From Sipunculus nudus (Eukaryota > Annelida > Sipuncula > Golfingiida > Sipunculidae), in contig JAPPUL010000082.1 of the NCBI GenBank assembly GCA_026874595.1, positions 374,001 through 438,000 on the forward strand: DNA of 64,000 nucleotides, in the 5' to 3' direction. Positions 18,815 through 26,764 of this stretch are shown in pieces. The notes beneath the pieces were generated by a model, which was not told the DNA's origin, made no database searches, and saw nothing but the letters and a program-made list of their open reading frames with translations. Position 1 is the stretch's first letter; each line of letters begins with the position of its first letter. A program made the translations under genes and the position numbers.

Positions 18815-19192
18815 ATGTTCAAATTTATATTACTTTCTACTTCTTTTGCTCTTTGCGTTTGGATTGTTGGGTTTTTAGGTGCTCTTATTTTATTTCATTT
18901 CTTTGAATATGAAATCTTGTTACAAAATAATATTTTTAAGCTGGCTTTTATTTCGTCATTTTCTATCTATATCATTGCATGCTTTACTTTCTTACAACTT
19001 ATTAAAAAACAACTTATATTTAAAAACATATTCCTGCTCTCGGCAAACACCTTAATTCTTAACCTGATTCTTGACATTCTTATTGTCTTTCCCATTTATC
19101 CTAATTTAACCAATTTCTATATAACTTTTATAGGTTATGCTTTTCTTTTATTTTCTCCATTAGTTTTATTGTTGTTTAATAGGCGATCGTAG
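18815..19192 (+). CDS. Small four-helix membrane protein, unknown function
   Basis: This 125-residue protein is almost entirely hydrophobic, with four predicted membrane helices, short loops and a terminal NRRS. No Shine-Dalgarno is evident before the ATG. It converges with fetB and the two coding ends overlap by 58 bp. No conserved motif gives a function. Confidence 0.6.
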   Translation: MFKFILLSTSFALCVWIVGFLGALILFHFFEYEILLQNNIFKLAFISSFSIYIIACFTFLQLIKKQLIFKNIFLLSANTLILNLILDILIVFPIYPNLTNFYITFIGYAFLLFSPLVLLLFNRRS

Positions 19193-19956
19193 CGCAGCTG
19201 ATTATGCTTTGTAAAGTAATATCTTTGCAGGAACTTTAAAAATATGTACGTCGCAACTCCATTACTAAACACTATACTCAAAACTATTACTATCTGATAC
19301 TTTATTGCAAGTAAAGGATTTACTCCCGCCATGATTTGACCCGTCATTATTCCCGGTAAATGCACTATTCCTATTAATGCTAAGTTATTTAGAGAAGGCG
19401 TTAGGGCTGTTATGAAGGCTTTGCGTCTTATCTTTTCTACTGCTTCTATACTATGATAGCCTAATGACAAAAATAGTTCTACCTCTTCTCTTCGAATCTT
19501 CATCTCAGAACGATACCTCTCCCCTCCTAATGTTACTCCATTTACTCCATTTGCCAAAACCATCCCGAGCAACGGCAACATGTATCTTGCGTTGTGCCAC
19601 GGCGTTAGGCTTATTATTAGTTGCGTTGTCCATAATGTTATAAACAATGATGTTAGACTAAGCGCAAGTACCCCCTGCCAGTAACTACCTTTTATCCCAA
19701 GTCGCCGTACTATCGTATTCCCCCCTATTAGGCACATAAGCAAAAATATCCCACTAAGCACATATGGACTTTCTGCCCTTATTATTCCCTCTATTATATA
19801 TCCCATCAACGTTAACTGGATTGTCGCCCTAAATACTCCAAACAGTATTTGTCGCTCCAGCTTCAACCTTTCTATTAATGAAATTAATACCAGCAGCAAC
19901 ACAAATACACTCCCAAAACTAAGTCGAAACCAATCTATATCTAATATATCACTCAT
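19135..19956 (-). CDS. fetB: ABC transporter permease, FetB/UPF0014 family
   Basis: This 273-residue inner-membrane permease has about seven helices. The family core is visible: MLPLLGMVLANGVNGVTLGGERYRSEM, the EVELFLSLGYHSIEAV segment with KRKAFITALTPSLNNL-like RRKAFITALTPSLNNL, and LPGIMTGQIMAGVNPLLAIKYQI. FetAB in Escherichia coli exports iron and helps with oxidative stress; the substrate here is inferred from the family. It is preceded by its ATPase gene (fetA). The start codon sits directly at the end of a 13-bp tandem array and no normal Shine-Dalgarno is visible. Confidence 0.9.
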   Translation of the reverse strand: MSDILDIDWFRLSFGSVFVLLLVLISLIERLKLERQILFGVFRATIQLTLMGYIIEGIIRAESPYVLSGIFLLMCLIGGNTIVRRLGIKGSYWQGVLALSLTSLFITLWTTQLIISLTPWHNARYMLPLLGMVLANGVNGVTLGGERYRSEMKIRREEVELFLSLGYHSIEAVEKIRRKAFITALTPSLNNLALIGIVHLPGIMTGQIMAGVNPLLAIKYQIVIVLSIVFSNGVATYIFLKFLQRYYFTKHNQLRYDRLLNNNKTNGENKRKA

Positions 19957-20031
19957 CTTTTTATCTCATCTTTTTATCTCATCTTTTTATCTCAGCTTTT
20001 TATCTCAGCTTTTTATCTCATCTTTTTATCC
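19956..20031. repeat. 13-bp tandem array at the fetB start
   Basis: Six units of TCTTTTTATCTCA (two with a leading G) run from 20031 down to the first base of the fetB ATG. On the fetB-coding strand each unit reads GATGAGATAAAAA, so most units contain ATG-AGA-TAA. The array separates fetA and fetB and replaces the normal ribosome-binding region. Confidence 0.9.
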
Positions 20032-20078
20032 TTTCTCCCTTGCCTCCTCTTCCCCTTTCCAAAATAACTAAACCTATT

Positions 20079-20765
20079 TCAAGCCTTTATCAAATGTCCT
20101 TCCTTAATTTCATATGTTTTTGACATTAGCTCTTTTGCAAAATCTAGTCGATGGGTTGTTACGATTATTGAACCCCCTCGCTCCTCTATATATCTTCTTA
20201 AGCTTTTTGTTAGAACATTTATTGTCTCTTTATCTAATGAACCCGTTGGCTCATCCAAAAGTAATATCTCTACCCCCTTTACCAGCAAAAGCCGTGCAAG
20301 CCCTACCCTATGTCGTTCTCCCCCTGATAAGCTCATTATGTCCTTATTTAAATAACTAACTCCTAACCCCACTTCTAATAAACTCCATTCCATTAGAGAT
20401 ATTCCGACCTCTTCTCCTTTATTCGATATCTGCAGATTAGCCTCAACATCCCCTTCTAACATCCAGGGGTATTGCTGTAAGTACAATATTTGTCGCCTTA
20501 GTTTAAGCGGATTTAGCTCCCTTATCTCTTCTCCATGATACTTTATCTTCCCTCTCTTATACTCTAAAAGACGGTTTAATAGCTTAAGCAATGTAGACTT
20601 CCCTACTCCCGATTTGCCCACTATCCCTATTACCTCTCCTTTACGTAAATTAAAACTTATTTCTTTTAAAAGTTCACCCCCAAAAGTACTACCCTCATAA
20701 CCAAAACTTAAGCCCTCTACCTCCAATATTATATCTTCTAGATCTTCTATATTACCTTTGCTCAC
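20079..20765 (-). CDS. fetA: ABC transporter ATP-binding protein, FetA-like
   Basis: This 228-residue ATPase has Walker A GKSGVGKST (about 51-59), a Q-loop region YLQQYPWML, the signature LSGGERHRVGLARLL, Walker B VEILLLDEPTGSLD and the switch TTHRLDF. It pairs with the FetB-type permease downstream on the same strand as a two-gene exporter, with a 122-bp gap containing the repeat array. Iron or metal export is inferred from the family. Confidence 0.9.
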   Translation of the reverse strand: MSKGNIEDLEDIILEVEGLSFGYEGSTFGGELLKEISFNLRKGEVIGIVGKSGVGKSTLLKLLNRLLEYKRGKIKYHGEEIRELNPLKLRRQILYLQQYPWMLEGDVEANLQISNKGEEVGISLMEWSLLEVGLGVSYLNKDIMSLSGGERHRVGLARLLLVKGVEILLLDEPTGSLDKETINVLTKSLRRYIEERGGSIIVTTHRLDFAKELMSKTYEIKEGHLIKA

Positions 20766-20774
20766 GTTACCCTC

Positions 20775-20802
20775 TTTTTCTTAGCGCTTTTTCTTAGCGC
20801 TT
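20775..20802. repeat. Short duplication upstream of fetA
   Basis: TTTTTCTTAGCGC is repeated twice in tandem just upstream of the fetA start. It is in the same style as the other upstream arrays in the window. Confidence 0.6.
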
Positions 20803-20888
20803 TTATTTTGTCTAGTATTACTTTCTTTTTTGAGGCTTATGATTTGTACTTCAAAGTGCTTAAAACACCTTCTTTTAAACACTTTGCT

Positions 20889-21659
20889 CTAGTTAGAACG
20901 GCTTATTACCGATATGTTGCGGATCTCTCTCATAAACGCTTGCTTCGGGAAGAATACTCCTGGGCACTCTGTTGCTGTAACCTCTTTGTGCATTAATACG
21001 TTTTTAGAGTCTATCTTGAATTTTCCCATTAAATATTGCACCAACACCCTAAGCGCTATAAGCTGGCGCTTAGTCGGTTTGTTCTTATTGAAATTTCCAA
21101 CAAGCACTATCCCTATACTATGTTTATTATAATAAGGATCTGACACGTGTCCTCCTCGCTTTTGATGACGCCAAGCTGCACTAACTTCTATCTTCCCATC
21201 CGCTGTCCCATCGCCATATCCATTCCCTATTACAAAGTGATACAATAAACCCCCACTCTTATATTTTGTTTTGTGATATTTCTTATACCGCTCCTTATCT
21301 CCTATATCTATTGCACTGTGATGTATTATTATATACCTCCAGCCAGATAGCTTACTATAATCACTCTCTTCTATTCTAACCCCTCTTTCTACACCAACCC
21401 CCAGCCCAGCTCCTCCCGTTACACCCTCCCTTCCCATACCAACTTTACCCAATTTGTTCCCTCCTCCACCCCCACCCCCAGCCCCTCCTACATTACCATC
21501 AGCAGAATCATCTCTTATACCCAGAATATAAGATATTAATACCGAAAACCCGCTTATAAGCATAAAGATAAGCGCATTCCTCTTCGATAGTAGCTTTTTA
21601 CGCTCTAATGATATATCACGCCCCTTTATTTCCCTTTTACAGTCTTTGCCAAATACCAT
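20889..21659 (-). CDS. Membrane-anchored peptidoglycan amidase (PGRP / Amidase_2 fold)
   Basis: This 256-residue protein has a short basic N-terminus, one membrane helix (about 29-48), a Gly/Val-rich disordered linker (including a run of Gly) and a C-terminal zinc amidase domain (about 105-250). Zinc ligands can be assigned to the first His pair (IIIHHSA), a later His (MHKEV) and a Cys in TECPG. LYHFVIGNG, GIVLVGNFN and AAWRHQ are typical of the fold. It would cleave the MurNAc-L-Ala bond or bind peptidoglycan in the periplasm. It stands alone, upstream of fetAB. Confidence 0.88.
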   Translation of the reverse strand: MVFGKDCKREIKGRDISLERKKLLSKRNALIFMLISGFSVLISYILGIRDDSADGNVGGAGGGGGGGNKLGKVGMGREGVTGGAGLGVGVERGVRIEESDYSKLSGWRYIIIHHSAIDIGDKERYKKYHKTKYKSGGLLYHFVIGNGYGDGTADGKIEVSAAWRHQKRGGHVSDPYYNKHSIGIVLVGNFNKNKPTKRQLIALRVLVQYLMGKFKIDSKNVLMHKEVTATECPGVFFPKQAFMREIRNISVISRSN

Positions 21660-21961
21660 CTTTTACTCTTTATTCTATTCTTATTCTATTCTTTTAATCC
21701 CTTAATTTAATCCCTTAATTTAATCCACTAAACGATTATATTTATAATCATATATTATAATTTCTCGCTAACTTTTAGCTTTCGCATTAGTTACTTATTC
21801 TTTATTAATTACATATTTCTTGATTAACTTACTCTTTTTATACTATAAACCTCTTTTATCAACCTTTTTATCACCTCGGATACTCTATTTTTTTATTGCT
21901 CTTTTTTTTTAATCTGGGTGTTATATCTTCTATAGATTTATAGAATCATTAGGAGGCACTG
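21660..21961. other. Divergent intergenic region with short repeats
   Basis: 300 bp between the amidase and the gene at 21962. The left part has TTCTATTCTTA and CCCTTAATTTAAT repeated in tandem (about 21665-21725). The right part ends in the strong ribosome-binding site AGGAGG before a GTG start. No RNA gene seen. Confidence 0.5.
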
Positions 21962-22495
21962 GTGAAGAAAAAACTCTCATGGAGTTGGATTTCAGATAAA
22001 GAAATTGCTTGTCTTCTTAACATGACCGAGGCTTATGAGCAGGATGTTATTGTCATCTTTGATGCTATCAGTAGTTCGAATATCTCCGTTAAAGCTAAAG
22101 TTAATCCTAGTTTCTCTATCCCACAAAACAAAATCCTTATTATGCTTTCTTATCAGGACATTAAACGCACATTTAAATCTACTCACGACCTGCAAGAGTA
22201 TTTTAAACACAACTTTTATAAGAAAAATACTCAGAAGAATGTCGGCAATAACCAAATTACTAAAAAACGTACTCGCTTCTTTGTTGTCCCTTCCAATTTT
22301 ACACATACTTGTATGGCTTTATTAGATAAAATAAACGACCCTAAATATCAACTTAATGATATTAATAAAGTCGTTGAGGAGATTAAAGACGTAAAATTCA
22401 AAAATAAAGACAATACTGTTGAATCCAAAATTACTAAAACCCTTATATCTTCTAACAAAATTAAAAAACCTAAGGGTAAAACTTCACAAAAATAA
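21962..22495 (+). CDS. Cytoplasmic protein of unknown function (GTG start)
   Basis: This 177-residue protein starts at GTG behind a very strong AGGAGG. There is no signal peptide. The N-terminal 100 residues (WSWISDKEIACLLNMTEAYEQDVIVIFDAI) look like a compact alpha/beta domain. The last 50 residues are lysine-rich and probably disordered. The segment RTRFFVVPSNFTHTCMALLDKIND is the most distinctive. No family recognised. It is followed by a radical SAM gene on the same strand after about 170 bp. Confidence 0.65.
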   Translation: MKKKLSWSWISDKEIACLLNMTEAYEQDVIVIFDAISSSNISVKAKVNPSFSIPQNKILIMLSYQDIKRTFKSTHDLQEYFKHNFYKKNTQKNVGNNQITKKRTRFFVVPSNFTHTCMALLDKINDPKYQLNDINKVVEEIKDVKFKNKDNTVESKITKTLISSNKIKKPKGKTSQK

Positions 22496-22672
22496 TTACT
22501 CTTAAGTTCCATAAACCTTTTATATATTCCAATCTCGCCTTACTTTCTCGCCTTTCTTGCACCGTTACATTATCTTTTATATTTGGGCGATTAAACTATT
22601 AATTGCTTTTTGTTGCTTCTTAAGCTGTTATTTAGTTTTAGAGGGTTTATTTAATTATTGATTGGCTTTTTT

Positions 22673-23653
22673 ATGTTTAAATATATTTTCGGACCTGTTA
22701 ATTCAAGACGTCTTAAACGTTCTCTTGGGATTGACCCCATCGGAGACAAAATTTGTTCTTTTAACTGCGTTTATTGCGAAATACAGAAAACTAAATCACT
22801 TACCATTCAACGAAAGCCTTATGTAAACCCTATTCTCATCTTTGACGAATTAAAACGCTTTTTCAAGCATAACTCAATAAACTCTATTGACTGTATTACT
22901 ATCGCTGGCAAAGGTGAGCCCACCCTTCATTCTCAACTGAAATATATTATCAAGACCATTAAAAAAACATATCACCAAATCCCTTTAGTTGTACTTACTA
23001 ACGCTTCCTTACTACATGATAAATATGTACGCAACGACCTTATGGACGCCGATATTATTATCCCTTCCCTTGATGCCATTTCTTATAACGTCTACAAGAA
23101 AATTAACCTCCCTTTTAAATCTATTACGCCAGATTTACTCGTTGACGGTATCTTTGAGCTTAGAAAGCAATTCCACAAAAACCTTACCCTAGAAATATTA
23201 TTCGTTAAAAACGTAAATGACTCAAAAGAAGAAATTAATAAGCTTAAAAACGCTACTCGATACATTAAACCCGATGCCGTTCAGATTAATACAATATATC
23301 GTCCTCCTGCTTTTTCAAAATATATGCCTATTGACGACGATAAAGTAGAAGTTTTACAGCAAGAATTTGATGATATTATTAAGTCAATTAAGCAGCAAAG
23401 CATTCCCCTAAACTCTAATACCTATAAGCAACATCCTAAATCCAATATGCTTGATAATTCTAATATGGAAAACATTCGAACAGATTTGTTCACTTTACTT
23501 GGTACTCGCCCTTCTACCAAAGACGATATTTATGCCATATTCGATAAACGCTTTAGTAGGACCTCTTTGGACTCTATTATTAAGTCTGCTGTTAACGATG
23601 ATTTGTTAGTCTCAAGTTCTTTCAATAATAAGACTTTTTATCGCCTTAAATAA
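22673..23653 (+). CDS. Radical SAM protein (COG0731-like)
   Basis: This protein of about 326 residues begins FKYIFGPVNSRRLKRSLGIDPI. The 4Fe-4S motif CSFNCVYC binds the cluster that cleaves S-adenosylmethionine, and ITIAGKGEPTLH is the GGE-like SAM-binding strand. The family (distantly related to tRNA-wybutosine enzymes and pyruvate-formate-lyase activators) is mostly of unknown substrate. The C-terminal 70 residues look like a small winged-helix domain (TRPSTKDDIYAIFDKRFS). I prefer the ATG at 22673 because the family starts a few residues before FGPV. An in-frame TTG at 22658 sits better behind GAGGG and cannot be excluded. Confidence 0.88.
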   Translation: MFKYIFGPVNSRRLKRSLGIDPIGDKICSFNCVYCEIQKTKSLTIQRKPYVNPILIFDELKRFFKHNSINSIDCITIAGKGEPTLHSQLKYIIKTIKKTYHQIPLVVLTNASLLHDKYVRNDLMDADIIIPSLDAISYNVYKKINLPFKSITPDLLVDGIFELRKQFHKNLTLEILFVKNVNDSKEEINKLKNATRYIKPDAVQINTIYRPPAFSKYMPIDDDKVEVLQQEFDDIIKSIKQQSIPLNSNTYKQHPKSNMLDNSNMENIRTDLFTLLGTRPSTKDDIYAIFDKRFSRTSLDSIIKSAVNDDLLVSSSFNNKTFYRLK

Positions 23654-23842
23654 AGATTATAATGCCCTTTTAAACAATATTAAAGAAGACTCAAAACATT
23701 AAAAAACATTAAAAGCAGACTCCGTCATATTATTCTCTCTAACTTTATAAACTCTTTAACTTTATAAAGTCTTCTTTAGCATTGCTAAGCATTTCTAAGA
23801 TCTTTGCTTACTAATCTATAGAATTGTAATCAAATGTTTGGA
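23654..23842. terminator. Convergent intergenic region with dyad symmetry
   Basis: Between the radical SAM gene (+) and the DsrE-like gene (-) lie a perfect 12-bp palindrome ACTTTATAAAGT (23759-23770) and distant complementary arms AAGAAGACT / AGTCTTCTT. These could fold at the ends of both transcripts, but no U-run follows, so a terminator role is tentative. Confidence 0.35.
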
Positions 23843-24394
23843 TTATATGAAATAGGCTACCTTTGATTTCATCGCTTGCTCATACATCGCCGCAACACCG
23901 CATATACTAGCAGGTACCGCCCACTCATCTTCATCAAAACCCATTACCTCAAGCGATGGTGCGCATACTAAAAACTTTACCTCTAATTCCTTTGCAAGCT
24001 CTATAAGCTCCTCTAATGACTGCATCTTCCCTACCATCATATGTCTAAACAACTTTCTACCAATAGGTCCAAATGCCATCTGTGATGGATTTAATCCTTT
24101 ACTGTTTGCAGGCAACATTAGATTTACCATCTTATGCAAGAACTTCTTCCCTGCTAGCTTTCTCTTCTTCTTAATGACGCTGCAACCCCAAAACGTAAAG
24201 TACATTGTTACTTCCATCCCCATCGCAACCGCTCCTGTTGCCATCATAAATGCTGCCATCGCTTTGTCAAAATCTCCTGAAAACATTATGAATGTTGCTC
24301 TGTTTTCAGGTATATCTACTTTTATCTCCTCAAGTTGTGCCGATACTTCCTCCCTTATAGTTTCCTTTAACTGCGGATCAAGCATTGTACTCAT
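23843..24394 (-). CDS. DsrE/DsrF/DrsH-like family protein
   Basis: This 183-residue protein shows the DsrE-like fold signature FIMFSGDFDKAMAAFMMATGAVAMGMEVTMYFTFWG, then MLPANSKG-LNPSQMAFGPIG and KFLVCAPSLEVMGF. Such proteins act in sulfur trafficking or as small peroxiredoxin-like factors; conserved Cys in WGCSVI, VCAPS and SICGV could carry sulfur. It is probably cytoplasmic, possibly membrane-associated. No tus/dsr partner is adjacent, so the role is open. Confidence 0.85.
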   Translation of the reverse strand: MSTMLDPQLKETIREEVSAQLEEIKVDIPENRATFIMFSGDFDKAMAAFMMATGAVAMGMEVTMYFTFWGCSVIKKKRKLAGKKFLHKMVNLMLPANSKGLNPSQMAFGPIGRKLFRHMMVGKMQSLEELIELAKELEVKFLVCAPSLEVMGFDEDEWAVPASICGVAAMYEQAMKSKVAYFI

Positions 24395-24630
24395 ACCCTT
24401 ACCCCCATGTTTATTTTATTCCCGCTAGCTTCTGCCTTTCTTAGCTTTAACCAATTGTATAAATATAATATATTTATTTAATCTTGTTTTCCTTAATAAT
24501 TATATTTCTATACTTAAATATCTTAGAATATAAGATTTCTATAAAAACATACCATGTTTTAGCTTTATCGTCTTAGCTTTTTATCGACATTTTATATATA
24601 AATTAAACACCGCACAAGCTCTTAAACATC

Positions 24631-25266
24631 TCACCCACTCTGGTACTTACTCTTATCTCCTATGTCATAATAAAGCGGATGTCCTAGTTTTCTAAAGCTA
24701 AATAATGTCGTTAGTATCGCTATCATTACCAGCAATATATACTGTATATCAAGACTAACTCCTATTAAATGCAATATAACTAGAAAGAAGCTTATTACTC
24801 CATAATAATATCCTTCTCGCAATTTAAAACAATATGCCTCCTTAGCTCCTATTGCGCTATATACTCCTAATATCATCCCAATTCCTACACTATATATCTT
24901 CCCTAATATACCACTCTCATTCCACAACGCACCCTCCAGCATGTTGTCATTTAATATACTAAGGATTATCAAAAGTAATAGGCCCGCTATATACACATAT
25001 TGGATTATACGTAGAATCTTTTTACTATATAAATGTAAAAAGATTGCTGAAATCCCTACTGATAACACAAATATCCAGAATATTACTACTCCAAATCCCT
25101 TCTGAAAAATCATTAGATCTGGATACTCTCCTACATAAAGACCATAATAGCCATATACTAATACGTAGATTATTACCATACTGCTTAATAGTATCCCAAA
25201 CCTATACATAAATACACTTAGCTTATCTTCCTTCGTTAATTCCGTTTTATTGTCAATGTCTCCCAA
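24631..25266 (-). CDS. Integral membrane protein, possibly DUF2301-like
   Basis: This 211-residue protein has a charged N-terminus and about six membrane helices. The motif GAKEAYCFKLREGYYYG between helices reminds me of the DUF2301 group of uncharacterised membrane proteins, where a KE-x-(F/Y)-CF motif is conserved. That assignment is from memory and tentative. It ends in a short soluble tail. No functional context from neighbours. Confidence 0.6.
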   Translation of the reverse strand: MGDIDNKTELTKEDKLSVFMYRFGILLSSMVIIYVLVYGYYGLYVGEYPDLMIFQKGFGVVIFWIFVLSVGISAIFLHLYSKKILRIIQYVYIAGLLLLIILSILNDNMLEGALWNESGILGKIYSVGIGMILGVYSAIGAKEAYCFKLREGYYYGVISFFLVILHLIGVSLDIQYILLVMIAILTTLFSFRKLGHPLYYDIGDKSKYQSG

Positions 25267-25775
25267 AACCCTTTTACCCCCTTAAAAAATTATACCTTTA
25301 TATAGCTCCTATTCCATATTAATATTAATAGCTCTTCTTTTATAATCCCGCTTATCTAATATCTTAGCTCATATATTCTTATATAACACCTTCTTACAAG
25401 ATAACATCTTACTTGCTATTAGTTAATAGCATTTTTATTATCTATTTTATAATCTATTTAATAGATGCGCATTGGGCTATACAAAGATATTATGCTATAG
25501 CGTTCTTATCTGATTTGTTAGATTGGTCTTTTTGGTGCAGACGGCCACCCACCCGCAAAATCAATTATTGTGCCTGTATGAACCGGTACTACCTCTTTAA
25601 TAAAATCTCTTCCTATCGAATTATCTATATACTTATCTTTAGGGTAATATGTCATAGCCGCTTTGTAATAGAGCTTTTACAGCTGGAGGCCCAACATATT
25701 AAAGTGCATTAGTTAGCAAAGCAATCTTTTTTTATCTATAACTATCTCCTTAAATATCTCTTTTTACAAAAAAAA
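25267..25775. other. Long gap upstream of the catabolic island
   Basis: About 500 bp between two minus-strand genes. The left part is AT-rich and featureless. The middle (25518-25655) holds a protein-like stretch on the minus strand, described separately. No tRNA or terminator could be supported. Confidence 0.4.
25518..25655 (-). pseudogene. Possible gene remnant or 45-codon ORF
   Basis: The minus strand carries an uninterrupted 45-codon frame from ATG 25653-25655 to TAA 25518-25520. It is clearly more GC-rich than its surroundings and protein-like (it contains GRDFIKEVVPVHTG and IDFAGGWPS). There is no ribosome-binding site and the frame closes 10 codons upstream. It looks like the C-terminal scrap of a larger enzyme, lying downstream of the broken FadR-type regulator. 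I do not recognise the family. Confidence 0.35.
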
Positions 25776-26556
25776 TTACAATTCAAAATAAAGATGAGTA
25801 TACTCTTTTACTCTTATCATATTGACTTTGTTGTTTAAATCTTTTATAAGATTAAGTGCGTAATCTAAATGATTCTTAGATGCCTTTTTTGCTGCAATTG
25901 GGTCTAAATCCATAATAGCCTCAACCATGTTTTTATGTTGTTTAGCCACTATATCTATAAAACCTTCTTTTCGGTAGTACTCATCAAGATATTCTGCAAG
26001 TGCACTCTCTGTCACTACAATTATACTACGTGTAAATTGAAATAAGACTATATTATGTGATGCCTCTACTATAGATAGATGAAACTTTGAATCTGCACGC
26101 AATTTGTCAATACTTCTATTATCTTGTTTTTGTACTTTAACAACATTGTGATACATTCTCCAAATTTTGTCTCTATCTTTAATCTGTTGCTTTTAATGCG
26201 GCATCATAGTTTGCAACAATCTCAAGTTCTTTACGTACCCATAGGGCATCACAGTCCGCTTCAGGATAGTTTTTAAGTAGCTCAATCAAAGAATTAGAAA
26301 AACCTCCATCAAGTGATTTTGTTACAAATGTTCCTCGCCCTTGGTATACTTCTATCAATCCTTTTGATACTAATTTTTGCATAGCTTCTCGTAAGGATGA
26401 GCGAGAAACTTTTATTTTTTGGGCTAATTGTCTTTCTGTTGGCAGCTTCTCTCCCGGTTCAAAAGTTCCATCTATAATCATTTGTTCTATTTGTTGTGCA
26501 ATTTGATCTGATATTTTAATTTTATTCATAATACCCATATTAAAAATTATACTCAT
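25776..26556 (-). pseudogene. FadR/GntR-type regulator split by a frameshift
   Basis: Two adjacent frames together make a full FadR-subfamily GntR protein. The upstream frame (26179-26556) has the winged helix: IEQMIIDGTFEPGEKLPTERQLA, then KVSRSSLREAMQKLVSKGLIEVYQGRGTFV. It stops at TAA 26179-26181, right after the ALKATD that opens the FCD ligand domain. The second frame (25776 to about 26175) carries the rest: DSKFHLSIVEASHNIVLFQFTRSI with FCD metal-site residues (D-x3-H), and later HKNMVEAI and NHLDYAL. Moving one base restores continuity. It is either a real single-base lesion or a sequencing error. The start could be 26556 or the ATG at 26529. Confidence 0.85.
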
Positions 26557-26565
26557 ATTAAAAAT

Positions 26566-26576
26566 TGGTCATACCA
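26566..26576. promoter_or_regulatory. Candidate operator for the FadR-type regulator
   Basis: TGGTCATACCA has inverted half-sites TGGT/ACCA with three central bases, matching the T-N-G-T-N3-A-C-N-A pattern known for FadR-subfamily GntR proteins. It lies 10 bp upstream of the regulator's first possible start, in the divergent space with the TRAP operon. Confidence 0.6.
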
Positions 26577-26617
26577 TTATACTGTTTTAACTTAAGTAAA
26601 AATGTTTTTTATGCTTA

Positions 26618-26623
26618 TATAAT
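26618..26623 (+). promoter_or_regulatory. Possible -10 element for the TRAP operon
   Basis: TATAAT, preceded by TGCT in extended -10 style, lies about 140 bp upstream of the dctP start. A TTTATGCTTATAT segment is repeated directly after it. No good -35 is visible, so support is weak. Confidence 0.3.
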
Positions 26624-26764
26624 TTTTATGCTTATATGATAATGCTAGATTTGATATATTATAGCCTAATATATTAATAACTAAATATATTAAAAATATA
26701 GAACATATCTTTATACCAATTCTTAGATTTGTTTTATATTAATTTATTTTTTTGGAGAATGATT

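Noticed and set aside
25413-25712. 99-codon plus-strand ORF upstream of the regulator
   Set aside because: Hydrophobic and Ile/Tyr-rich with no ribosome-binding site. The opposite strand of its middle part looks more protein-like, so I annotate that instead.
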